Source: Helicoverpa zea (Eukaryota; Arthropoda; Insecta; Lepidoptera; Noctuidae). Taken from it: DNA of 64,000 bases. Below, piece by piece: positions 1-9,964 of this stretch. The position numbers and the translations under genes are program-made. A model generated the notes under the pieces. The model did no database searches, was not told the origin of the DNA, and saw only the letters and a list, made by a program, of their open reading frames with translations. The stretch is from contig NC_061474.1 of NCBI RefSeq assembly GCF_022581195.2, positions 3,658,001 to 3,722,000 on the forward strand. The letters run 5' to 3'. The first letter of the stretch is position 1, and the number at the start of each line of letters is the position of its first letter.

Positions 1-550
1 TACCACAAACAAAATTCGGAACGTGAAGGAAAAACGTGATAAAACTTTTTGACAGTTTCCGGTCAGTTTCGGCCGACCATTGACATGTAATTTGACAGAA
101 TAGCTTATTACTTATTGGTCAATACATATACATATTATATTAATATTAAACTCTTATGAAAGTTAAATGATGTATGATATATGAAAATAGATATATGAAA
201 ATTCTGATAAATATATTCCTTGATAATGTGCTCTGTTTAAACATTAGGGAGACGAGACGTTTTAAGTGGTTTATAATCAGATACAGCTATTTATATTTTT
301 TTTACTATAAATAAAAAAATCTAGTGATATCCCTACATGTTTTGTGATAATTTGTTTTTTTTTTATTCATAGGTATATATGTACTTATATCGATTATTCG
401 CGTGTGTTTTTATTAACTCAAAAGTTGATTAAGTATAATACTTTTTAGTTTTGTCTTATTTTAAGCACATGTTTCTTAATAATATTTATAACTTCTGTAA
501 ATCTTCAATATTCACTGAAATAACTTATTATATAACTGAATAATCCCTGT
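1..550. other. AT-rich sequence without recognised feature
   Basis: No coding potential or known repeat was recognised. The stretch lies directly upstream of the TATA box at 554 and would be its promoter if the reading frame at 656 is a real gene. Confidence 0.5.
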
Positions 551-553
551 ATG

Positions 554-562
554 TATATAAAG
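554..562 (+). promoter_or_regulatory. Candidate TATA box (TATATAAAG)
   Basis: The sequence reads TATATAAAG. A start site about 30 bases downstream would fall near 584-590 and give a 5' leader of about 70 bases before the ATG at 656. TATA-like strings are frequent in AT-rich moth DNA, so the support comes mainly from the well-placed ATG and splice-donor-like sequence that follow. Confidence 0.35.
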
Positions 563-655
563 GTACTATTAGCAGAATAAGGTTCTAACCACCAGCAAAA
601 GTTTGACCTATAAACTCAGTCTAATTACTCTGCAAGAGGAAAAAAATATACCAAA

Positions 656-778
656 ATGGAGATTACTCAGCATCCTACAGATGTGAGCAATAATAATAGT
701 GTTGTTAATACCATGGAACTACTTTCTAATTTCTCCGTATTGTTTTGTCTGACTGTACTTTGGACTGTAATACGGTGA
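656..778 (+). CDS. 40-codon reading frame or first coding exon, hydrophobic C-terminal half
   Basis: The ATG lies in CAAAATGG, a good insect initiation context. Forty codons follow before TGA at 776-778. The first half is polar (starting MEITQHPTDV, with an Asn-rich patch). Residues 21-40 are hydrophobic (including SVLFCLTVLWTV) and could be a signal anchor or membrane segment. The stop overlaps ACG|GTGAGC at 772-780, which also reads as a 5' splice donor with exon end at 774 (phase 2). It could therefore be the first coding exon of a larger gene whose other exons are not seen here, a free-standing small peptide, or chance. I do not recognise the protein. Confidence 0.3.
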   Translation: MEITQHPTDVSNNNSVVNTMELLSNFSVLFCLTVLWTVIR

Positions 779-885
779 GCAAAAATGTAGACTGGTCAAA
801 TTAAATTATGCTTAGTAGCATTGGTGTTGTAATATTTTCTACATATTGTATTTTTATTGGGATATTTTGGTCGTCTTTTGGTCTA

Positions 886-1035
886 ACCAAGGGGTATTGG
901 GTTGCCCGGGTAACTGGGTTGAGGAGGTCAGATAGGAAGTCACTTCTTGTAAAGCACTGGTACTCAGCTGAATCCGGTTAGACTGGAAGCCGACCCCAAC
1001 ATGGTTGGGAAAAAGGCTCGGAGGATGATTTTGGT
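886..1035 (-). repeat. Dispersed repeat with TTGGGGTCGG core, copy 1
   Basis: First of about 13 copies of one family in this window. In the forward sense the conserved blocks are: a GAGCC(T)n start, TTGGGGTCGGCTTCCAGTCT, a CCGGATGCAGCTGAGTACCA block, GTGTTTTACAAGGAGCGACT, then TATCTGACCTCCTCAACCCA and GTTACCCGGGCAACC. This copy is in reverse sense and is nearly complete. No open frame, RNA polymerase III box or clear terminal repeat is visible, so the class is unknown. I associate it with noctuid genomes, from memory only. Confidence 0.7.
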
Positions 1036-1112
1036 CATCATCTCCCGAGCCTTTTCCCTTTTACAGGGAGTGACTGCATATCTGACCTCTTCAACCCAGT
1101 TACCCGGACCAA
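1036..1112 (+). repeat. Dispersed TTGGGGTCGG repeat, partial copy 2, head-to-head with copy 1
   Basis: This holds the GAGCC start and the TCTGACCTCTTCAACCCAGT-type end block in forward sense, but the middle (TTGGGG to the GTGTTTTACA start) is deleted. It abuts copy 1 so that the two GAGCCT ends face each other, forming a foldback around 1010-1062. Confidence 0.65.
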
Positions 1113-3187
1113 TTATATTGGACTCTGCATTTTGATATAAGTAAATAGTTTACAATCAATCTTTTATGCTGTATTATTTTAAAACTATGAACTAATTTTA
1201 CTCGCTTCGTTAGACATAAAATGCCAGATAAACTTCTCAATTTGCAAAGTCCACAACATTGTTCTTCATTTAAAAAATGTTATTTTTTGATGTAATGGAA
1301 TTATTTTAATCTCCATCATCAGACATAAGCAACAATTTGTCCTCTCCATCCACCATTTTCAAAACATTTTCCACGCCCCTTTAACTACGTAATTTCGGTG
1401 CTAAATCAATATTTCTAACTGTTCTCAACCAAAAACAATCCACATGGTTGACCAACAAACTCTTTATCTACAAAACCATTAAAACATTACGTACCTAACC
1501 CTTAAAACTAGATAGTTTTATATAGCACTGTAAAACCGTATTTCTCGAAATACCACGACGAATAAAATTTTGGCCACGGTACCGTTACACCCTTTCTCAA
1601 TGATTTACTGTTTTATTGCCAAATTTAGGGGTTTTTACAAGGGTTGGAAACCGTTATTTCATGAAAGGGTTAATTACAATATTCATGAGACGAGAATTGC
1701 TTTGTTTTTGTACTGTAATGTGACAATAGTTGGCTACTGGAGTATTGTATGTATTTGTTTTTTTTTCTGTGTTTAGTGGTATTGTCTAAACCTGTGACAG
1801 AATGGTCCAATTCATATTGTTTGTAACAGTTTGAAGTTCTACTGTAACAGATAGCTTTATTTGTCTTAAAATTGAACGAATGGTATCGAAAATTCGATCG
1901 TGTTCGATTGAGAGTTTAATTACATATTTTTGAGTAATTAAGGATGCACCAGAAAGTAAAGAAGATAGTCTCAGTGTGAAATTTGAGGAACCGCATGGAA
2001 TTTAACATGTTTGTGAAAAATGAATTAGTGAACAGATGCAAGAGACACCAGTATGATCGTTGCTGATGAGAGTAAAAGAGCCTTTCTCACAGGATGGATT
2101 CGCTATCTGTGAGACACAATGGACAAGTTTTCTAGAAACAAGAAAAATTAGCAATTGTCGCAGGAGAATATTTTCGAATGATTCCGCTGATTTGAAGTAG
2201 GCTTGTACCGACAAAACAAATGTTTCGATGCGAATAATTTATGATCATCATTTTTTATAAATTTGTCTTCTATAATGACGATTTCGGTCAGTATTTCTAC
2301 GTCAACATTAATAATATTTTACATAATATGTTAGTTATTCTCTCTAAGTTCAGTAAAAATTAGCCAAACTGTCAAAATAAAGCGATGACGTGACTCAACG
2401 GTTGTTTGTCACAAAAATATTGTCACACTATATGACAACAAAGCCATCCGACAGGAATGGCCTGTTGACTTCACCAAATGACAAATTTCCGATACCACAA
2501 TGCCCATAAAATACCTATTAACGTAATAAGAAACCTTATTTTCATGTGTATAAAGTTCAATGTTGTCTAGCATATTGTAAACGGCTAGCATTTGAAAAAC
2601 AATTGCAACGTCATCAGCCAAATGGACCTGTCACTGAAAAAAAAATAACCCAAGTACAGTTTTACTAACGTTCCCGTTCAATATATTTTTGTTTAATTTA
2701 CGATGCTGCGGGCCCACTGTGCCAACGGTATTTCAAACAAACACCGCTATTGACAAGTGGTCTAAACGGCGCTCGTGAAATCTTTTTGACAATTTTTTCG
2801 TAAAACAACGCATATCTTTGAAAGTTTTATTGCGTGAAATTTGACGGTGGCCAATTCTGAAAATTCTTTTGACTTCTTGAATATCATTATGCTTTATTTA
2901 AAGTAGCTGGGAATGTTATATAATAACAGGGTGCTGTGCAAAAAAATATTCGTGAGCCGACAAAAATTGAGCAGAATGGTAAAATATTGGTAGTCAACCT
3001 ACTTTGCATTACAAAAAATAGGTAGTCGTTGTTTGTCAGCGTGTGTTTTCTTGTTGAGTTTGCATTTGATTCTGTAGCATTATTTTAGTTGCTTTCCAGT
3101 TTAAATAATGTTTAGTCAGTTATATGCCATGTCTGAAGCTATGTTTAGAATTTGGAAATCAAATACAAAGGCATATTATTTCTCTGA
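1113..3187. other. No recognised feature
   Basis: AT-rich DNA. Short open frames at 1570-1776 (+), 2002-2214 (-) and 2409-2621 (-) show no domain, codon bias or good start context and are taken as chance. Confidence 0.5.
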
Positions 3188-3260
3188 TGGCACTCAGCTG
3201 CATTCGGCTAGACTGGAAGCTGACTCCAACATAATTTGAGAAATGGCCAGGCGATGTTTT
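3188..3260 (-). repeat. Dispersed TTGGGGTCGG repeat, fragment
   Basis: Only the GGCACTCAGCTGCATTCGGC to GCTGACTCCAACATAATTTG portion remains, diverged at several positions, so this is an old copy. Confidence 0.6.
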
Positions 3261-5914
3261 GGCGGCCGAGCACTCGCGTCCCGAAAACTGGGTTCTTCCA
3301 CACCAGGACAAAATCACAAAAGCGTATTAGTAAAACGTATATAATGTTAGTATACGTTTAAACCCCACACCAACCTTACAATCTTATGTGCATGAAGTTT
3401 TTTTATGTGATTTCTTCCAACTAGAATTTCTTACCAGATTTTCATCGAGTAGTATCAAAAATACGTACTAAGCGAAGATTTACTTTGAAGCTTAAAACCT
3501 CGCACATATTGTTTATTTTTAAAACATTACCACCACCACTAGATCTTCCTCTGTACCTAATACTATAAAAGTAGGTATAGTAAATGAATGAGATTTTTTA
3601 AATTAATTTATTATTAAGTATCTAAAGCCAATATCTATGCATTAGTTTTTAACTACGTAAATATAAAACGGCACTACATACGCGAAAAGCCGAAAACATA
3701 GGCACTTGGACGACTTATGTAAAGTCTCGAAGTCTTGGTCATTCATTATCATTGGTAAGTGGGAGCGACTGCTGCATACCAACATGGTTCAAGGAACGGT
3801 CAATTCGGTTTAATACAAGTAAATTATGACATTATTCACTCCCAAATCACATGTTGCGTAAACGGCTTTTTTTATTTGAATTTTTTTTGGGACGTTCCAT
3901 TTGGCGCGGTTTTTTTTTTTAATTAGGAAATAGGTTTGAGTGTTTTCTGAATAGAGGTTTTATATGATTTTTGAAAATATTAGTTGTGTGTAATTTAGAA
4001 AACGACTTTAGTGTTTTTGTTGTTTTTTTTTACACAAGGTTTGTATTTATTATAGCAGTCTTAACACCTACATGCACAATTAAAACTTGAATCAACTACT
4101 GTTGATAGAAGCATAAAACAGTTAAAAATATTTAAAAGAAACTCATTTTTGTGGGACCTTTAAAATTCAGTACAGTTTTCAGAATCTGCCATTTTTATTA
4201 CTTCACTTAATCTTTATGACCTCTAACAGCTTTTTCAAAACCCGTCATACGTTTAACCAATCCACTATTAATTTTGATTGATAGCAACTCAACATATCCG
4301 GTCAAAAAAACCTCGCTAAACAGGAACTTCTGTATTGTGAAAACTCAGCACTTAATCTTTAATTTTCTGTCTCTTTTGTACCAATTTAAATACGCCTAAG
4401 TTAGAACGGGAGACAATTAAAAAATTCCGTCACGTAATGTATGAGAGCTAGCCAAAAGTGTGGATGCGCTCGTGTGGGGTCAATGACCTGAGGTTCAAAC
4501 TAAGATTTTGGAATAAGAAGGTGTAAATAATAAAATAATTGTTACAGGTACACTATAGGAAAAGCAAACTCTAAAGTAAGGCTTACTCTATTATAAAGGC
4601 TTATTTTATTACAGTGCTTAGGCTCTACCAGACAATCAAACCTGATTAACCGACTTTATGCCGTACGTATGGTACGCGACTACATATACAGTCTTTAGAC
4701 TATTCTAACTTATTTTATAGATGCAAAACTAGGTCTGTCTGTCTGTGCATCAGAGAACATATAAATAGACTTTTTATCAGGGATGGGAAGCCCTCGGGGA
4801 CGAGGGTTGAACCGGTGAAGTTGCTATAGTATTCTTCATACATACATGTGTGATAAGAGCTTAGCAGGACAAGATTTTTTTTAAGGACACGTAGACTTTT
4901 GTACCTGAACTATACACAGAAGGCAAAAAGTTTGGTAAATAACATAATATTTAAACAATACCATTTTCACTTTTACTTAAACTTTCATTAAACTAAATAC
5001 TCTCAAAATAACCAAAAAACCGCAAATGTATACTAAACATAAATCAATATGAGACTTCTAATTGTGGTTTCTTCCGCTGCACGCGCGCAAGCTATGTAAA
5101 AGTGATAAATAATACATGTTGGGTATACTATACGTCTGTGGATAACTTTCAGGCTAAAAATTGTCTACAAGTTAGTTCCCGTGGATTTACTTGTATCCTG
5201 AGGGTAGGTAAGTATTGGGATTTAGTTTTTGATTTTCTTTGCGGCCTCATCACCTAGTTTTTTTACTCTTCAAATACCTATGTATTTGGTTTTAAGTACC
5301 GTGAAAAAGTAATAAGCCAACTTTTATTTGTGTTTTATAGGATAGGATTGGAGTTGATATGTTTCATTAGATCCAGAGAAAAGTAGGTATAGTTTTTGTT
5401 TTAAAGTCTGAAAAATAAAACGTACTATATTTTTTTACTCTTTGACCTAATCAAAGGAAAAACTGGCATTTTTAAGGTCAATACACTAGATCAACCTTGG
5501 TGTTAAAAGTATTTTTGGTCATTAAAAATAACTTTAGTATTTACTTATGCAATCAACGAGACAATCTAATGAATTTACAAAAATAGCCACTGTTTTTACT
5601 AACTGAGTACTTTTCCATTTCCAGTATTTTTTTCAGTTATATACATATGAAGTTACTGATGAAAATAGATCGTTAAACAATGTTCCAAGTCTACACATAT
5701 ATAAATATAAATAATATAGTGAGTCATGTTACTTCCGATCACACACGCAAAGGTCATTAACACCTGAAAATTCTAACCACTCGCATCTATCTTTTATAAC
5801 AAAAGTAAAATGGATTTCAGATTCTCCGAAACGTGACTCGGCATTTTTTGGTGTTGGCAATTTTTTGGGTAGTGGAAAATACCCCTAATATGACTTCTAT
5901 TTGTCCTCAAAGTT
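3261..5914. other. Mostly featureless; one GGTCA inverted repeat and a TCTGTCTG fragment
   Basis: No gene was recognised. A perfect GGTCAATGACC palindrome lies at 4478-4488. A short GTCTGTCTGTCTG-type stretch at about 4733-4747 resembles the start of the repeat family described at 24365. Confidence 0.45.
4477..4489. promoter_or_regulatory. IR-1 nuclear-receptor-type palindrome (GGGTCAATGACCT)
   Basis: The 13 bases fit RGGTCANTGACCY, the inverted repeat with one-base spacer bound by the ecdysone receptor/USP heterodimer. A GGTTCA half-site-like string follows at about 4492. The match is seen directly; binding is inference. Confidence 0.3.
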
Positions 5915-6190
5915 ATCCTCGAGGGTACAGGAGTGACATAATGCAACTGATGTGCATGGTGCCTCGGATTCAATTTCGGGTTGGGACAAATTCTCTTTGA
6001 GGGTTTGAAGCAATGGTCATAAAGCAGCTCAGAACCGGGAAGGTGGTGATTGATACACCCGTACGTCGGAGAGCACGTTAATGTCGGTCCTGCGCCTGAT
6101 CTCGCTCCCTTGGTGTCGGATTGCCGTCCCATCGGACCATGAGAGTGAAGGAATACAGAATACACTTGCGGGTTGCGGTCCTGAAACTCA
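5915..6190 (+). repeat. tRNA-derived SINE, degenerate copy
   Basis: The body aligns with the two better copies at 41101 and 61103: GTGATTGATACACCCGT, then CGGAGAGCACGT, TGTCGGTCCTG and GGATTGCCGTCCCATCGGAC, and ending TGAGAGTGAAGGAATA. The tRNA-like head (5915-6000) is heavily altered and its B box is no longer a clean match. The open frames on both strands here are shadows of this repeat. Confidence 0.7.
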
Positions 6191-7440
6191 GACTGTAATT
6201 GCAGGAGAAATTGTAACACAGGTAACATGGCTTTTAGTCGTTATAAATAACCTCGGTCATTCGATGATTTTAGGATCAAAGCTGAAGATTTTGTTTAGTA
6301 AAACATGTTTATCTACGGAACTCTACGATAAATGTAACTTTTCAAAGAACTTAATATTAATATGGACACAAAGGGGTGGAAATATTATAGTCCAATCAGC
6401 CTCTCGATAATTATTTTAGTATAGTTAAGAATTTTACATAAAACGTGACATTTTGTAAATAAATCGGCCAGTACATAGGAAGTGGTAGGTTGATAACCTA
6501 TCGCCTGTGACTAAAGAGTCATACACCTCCCAACCTGTCGATAGATTCGTGAGATGACACCTCTGGTCAAAGTTGCAGTTTTATACATTGAACGTAAATC
6601 AAAGAATAATTTTTAATTTATTTTTGCGAACCACTCTTAGGGATTGCAATTATTATTTTCATAAAATTTTTCTTAACGAGATTAATAATGAATGCAATTA
6701 TAGACTAAGTAGAAAATGCATGGCTTAAAAACTTAGAAATGCTTAATTTATTATGACTTGCAATTACATTTGGTAGCTACAGCAGGGAAGAAGATTGTGT
6801 TGCGTCATATCTAGGTACTACACAGTTTTTTTTAAAAAGATGCTGAAAGGTTGTCGTTTTTTTTTGTAACATTCTTCAAAAAAACCTAATTTTAATTAAT
6901 TTAACCCTGCAATATTATACCACCATGCCATATTTCACATGCGTATCTTATCATTGCGTGCAATTATATTACCGATAGCATGCGTTACGGGGTCAATGAC
7001 CGCCGATATTTAGCTGACCACTGCTTCGGAGGCCATAGACAATGCAGAATCGTTGCCGTCTCGTATTGGCGATGGTTGGGTCAACGAACTGCCGTAGCAA
7101 CTGAACAGATGCATTTTAGAAGATAGTTGCATAAAATTGCAAAATATAGACATTTTAAACTTAGATTATTAATCAATACCTATATTTATTAAAATAAAGC
7201 GTTGTATTTACAATAAGGGATATGTAAAAACTATAGAGCAAGTTCTTGTTTCGCCCACATTCTAACTTCTTGTCTAAGCATGAGTAGCAAGCGTGAAAAT
7301 CGCTTTAAAGCGATTAAGCGGATTTATTGCTACACACCGTGCTTCTGCCATTGATAGAAGTCTGATAGTAGGTATGTATTATAATTACTGTTAAATTATG
7401 AACAATTATTTTTGAACGGTTTGCCTATTTGCTACGCTTC
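6191..7440. other. No gene recognised; one GGTCA palindrome
   Basis: AT-rich DNA with a moderately GC-rich patch at 6980-7090 that contains GGTCAATGACC at 6991-7001. Confidence 0.45.
6991..7001. promoter_or_regulatory. IR-1-type palindrome GGTCAATGACC
   Basis: Perfect 11-base palindrome with flanks G and G, so 12 of 13 positions fit the EcR/USP consensus RGGTCANTGACCY. It sits in a locally GC-richer patch. Confidence 0.25.
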
Positions 7441-7527
7441 TTCTTCAGAGACTTTTCCCAACTACGTTGGGGTCAGCTTCTAGTCTAACCGGACGCAGCT
7501 GAGTGCCAGTGTTTTACAAGGAGCGAC
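7441..7527 (+). repeat. Dispersed TTGGGGTCGG repeat, partial
   Basis: Forward sense, from CTTTTCCCAACTACGTTGGG to GTGTTTTACAAGGAGCGACT. The distal TCTGACC block is missing here and appears separately at 8155. Confidence 0.65.
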
Positions 7528-8154
7528 TATTTGCTAAGCTTCAACAACAAAAATGAATTCGTACAAATTCTATCTGAATTAATACCTGAAATAGCAAACT
7601 GTTACAAACGAAATGGGGTAAAAGTTAAGTCAATAAAAACATTACTCATCAAGATTTCACCCCGATTTCATTTCTCAAAAACTTCTATTTTCCCAAAAAG
7701 AACTTCAAGTCATAGATATGCGTCACCGTAAACAATGTCTTTCCATCCTCCTACCATTATCACACATCTTACAACATTGACATTAAACCATGATTCCGAA
7801 TCACTGGACGTATTTTCAAGGAAACATCTGACTCAACTTTTCATCTCGTAACACAGAATAAACCAATATAAACAGACCTTTTCTTGTATGAAATTCTCTA
7901 AGTATGACAGGTCAGGTTATAGTGGAGTTAACATACATGCGCTTGACCATACGATGTAACTTTCGCAATACGCTATCGTAAACAAGACTACTTTCGTAAG
8001 AAGGTTTTTGATAATCTGTGAGTCATATTTTGATAATCTATGACTCATTTGTGACGTTAAAAATTAGCTAACGAAGTTCTTAATTAGGTATGTGCAAAAT
8101 CCCAGCCCTTTCTCAACTAACAACTTCGACTTGGTACCAGTTTTTTACATAAAC

Positions 8155-8207
8155 CGACTGCCTATCTGACCTCCTTACCCCAGTTCCCTGGACAACCTGA
8201 CTTCTTG
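8155..8207 (+). repeat. Dispersed TTGGGGTCGG repeat, distal fragment
   Basis: CGACTGCCTATCTGACCTCC and a CCCAGTTCCCTGGACAACC block remain, without the proximal half. Confidence 0.55.
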
Positions 8208-8390
8208 ATTTGACTTCCATAAGCACTGGCAAAGGTAGAATAGGACAGTAAATAGGCCATACTATCTAAAACACATATACCATTGACGTACATATATTAT
8301 ATATGTATAACTTAGAACTTAACTTCGTATATATACATATTATATTATACATACTTACCTCAAAAACAAGTAGGTACATATAGCATTAAA

Positions 8391-8621
8391 TATAGTTCGG
8401 CCATTCAGAGAATGCGTTCCTGACACGTCGCGATTGAACTGACGACGTAACTTTGCAATGGCGTTGCAGTTACGATAAAAATATTTTTGCTGGTTGTTTA
8501 CCGTTTTAACAATTGAGGAGCATTAAAACAACATTATTATATCAATAATCAATGAATGTAGTTACGTCGTCAGTTCAATCGCGACGTGTCAGGAACGCAT
8601 TCTCTGAATGGCCGAACTATA
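8391..8621 (+). mobile_element. 231-bp MITE with 62-bp perfect terminal inverted repeats, copy A
   Basis: Left arm 8391-8452 and right arm 8560-8621 are exact reverse complements over 62 bases, starting TATAGTTCGGCC. The interior of about 107 bases is non-coding. Ends in TA/TATA leave the duplicated target uncertain (TA or TATA), which would fit a Tc1/mariner- or similar TA-targeting transposase supplied elsewhere; this class call is inference. A second copy of identical length lies inverted at 39469-39699. Confidence 0.9.
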
Positions 8622-9700
8622 ATAAATGAATTATTTCACGAATGTGTCATTTCATTCAAGGATGACAGCGGTAAGGGAAAATAAACAATCACTCTTTGTT
8701 AAGGTTTTCACGTCAGCAATGACGACCATAGAGGTAGTTTCACTAAAGTAAAATATTGTTTTCATGTTTTTGAAATCCAGTGACGCGTGTCATCTTTTCC
8801 TTGTTTGTGTAATTGAAAGTAGGTCTAGGAGAATATGATTTTAATTTTATTGTAGGTGTTAACCTTTTAATAATTAGTAATACTATTCAGCACTGATTAT
8901 ACTTGAAGGATCGATCGGGATTAGGAGACGAAATAGAGACCGACGAGACCTTTGCCCAAAAGTGGCACAGTAGGTACAAACTAGAAAAAAATCAACCTAA
9001 AGAGTAAGCAAGTTTTGTATAATCCACCTGTTTGTGTTTCACTTCAATATTTTATATTAACACATGCTTCTCCCAATTTTTACCACAATAACCAACCAAC
9101 CAACTGTCTCATCCAGTCAATCATATCATCATTACCCACGATCATTCCTCCCTCCTTGGTAAACCTACAAGTTCTCTAGACTATACCTATCCTCTATCAT
9201 TAATTCCTTCATAGTCCAACAGTTAACCTATACCCAAGCCAAACTTTTCCAACCGTACTGCACGCAGTGCATCATAACCACGTAGCCATTACACTTACAA
9301 GACTTCATAGACCAAACGCCAAACAAAGAAGAGGTCACCCAAGTTCAAATGGATGTTTCTAGACTTTACCACCGGTGGCAGATCTGGTCATTGACCAGCT
9401 CTCTGACCTACATTGGAGCCAGTCTTGACTCACACATGCAAATAAAAATTTTGGCTAAATTAATAACTGTCACAAGGCATTAGTGAGTGCTTTTTGAAAT
9501 TGGTGTCCGGGAAATATGGCGGTTATTAAAATTAAGGGCCTTAATTGGCTGGTTTCTGAAGATTTATTCTGGTAGTGTTTTCATGAAACAGGAAGCGTGA
9601 ATATTAAAGAAAATATTAAAGGTAAAGACTGATAATTCAGTATCATTTCATTTGAACTGTGTATATGTTTTGATGAATAATCTATGACTCTGCCACAGCA
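8622..9700. other. No gene recognised
   Basis: Intergenic or intronic sequence with a moderately GC-rich part at 9290-9430. A GGTCATTGACC palindrome lies at 9386-9396. Confidence 0.45.
9386..9396. promoter_or_regulatory. IR-1-type palindrome GGTCATTGACC
   Basis: Perfect 11-base palindrome, but both outer positions (T and A) miss the R...Y of the EcR/USP consensus. The palindrome extends outward to CTGGTCA...TGACCAG. Confidence 0.2.
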
Positions 9701-9805
9701 TCCAACATTCATGTATGAAGGCTATTTAAAACAAGCAATACCACAGTCAAACTTTGTATGGAAAGCAGTCATTTCAACCACATGTGTCAAGATTAGTGTG
9801 TAAAC

Positions 9806-9964
9806 ATGGTCAGTTCAAGTGCAATAGCACATAATTCGTACATCGACAAAGGCAAGCTTTCGCCGCAACAAATAGTCGATTCCCTAACTTTCTACGAGTT
9901 CCGAAGTTCCGATGAAAGTCGTCTCACACTTGTCCAATCGCGAATAGCGACTGCGATACACTGA
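9806..9964 (+). CDS. 52-codon small ORF, unrecognised
   Basis: ATG in AACATGG context opens 52 codons (MVSSSAIAHNSYIDKGK at the start) and stops with TGA at 9962-9964. The stretch is clearly GC-richer than its surroundings, with G/C-ending codons, and a TATTTAAA string lies about 80 bases upstream near 9722. No signal peptide or known domain is visible. It could be a small peptide, an exon end, or a remnant of a repeat. Confidence 0.22.
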   Translation: MVSSSAIAHNSYIDKGKLSPQQIVDSLTFYEFRSSDESRLTLVQSRIATAIH

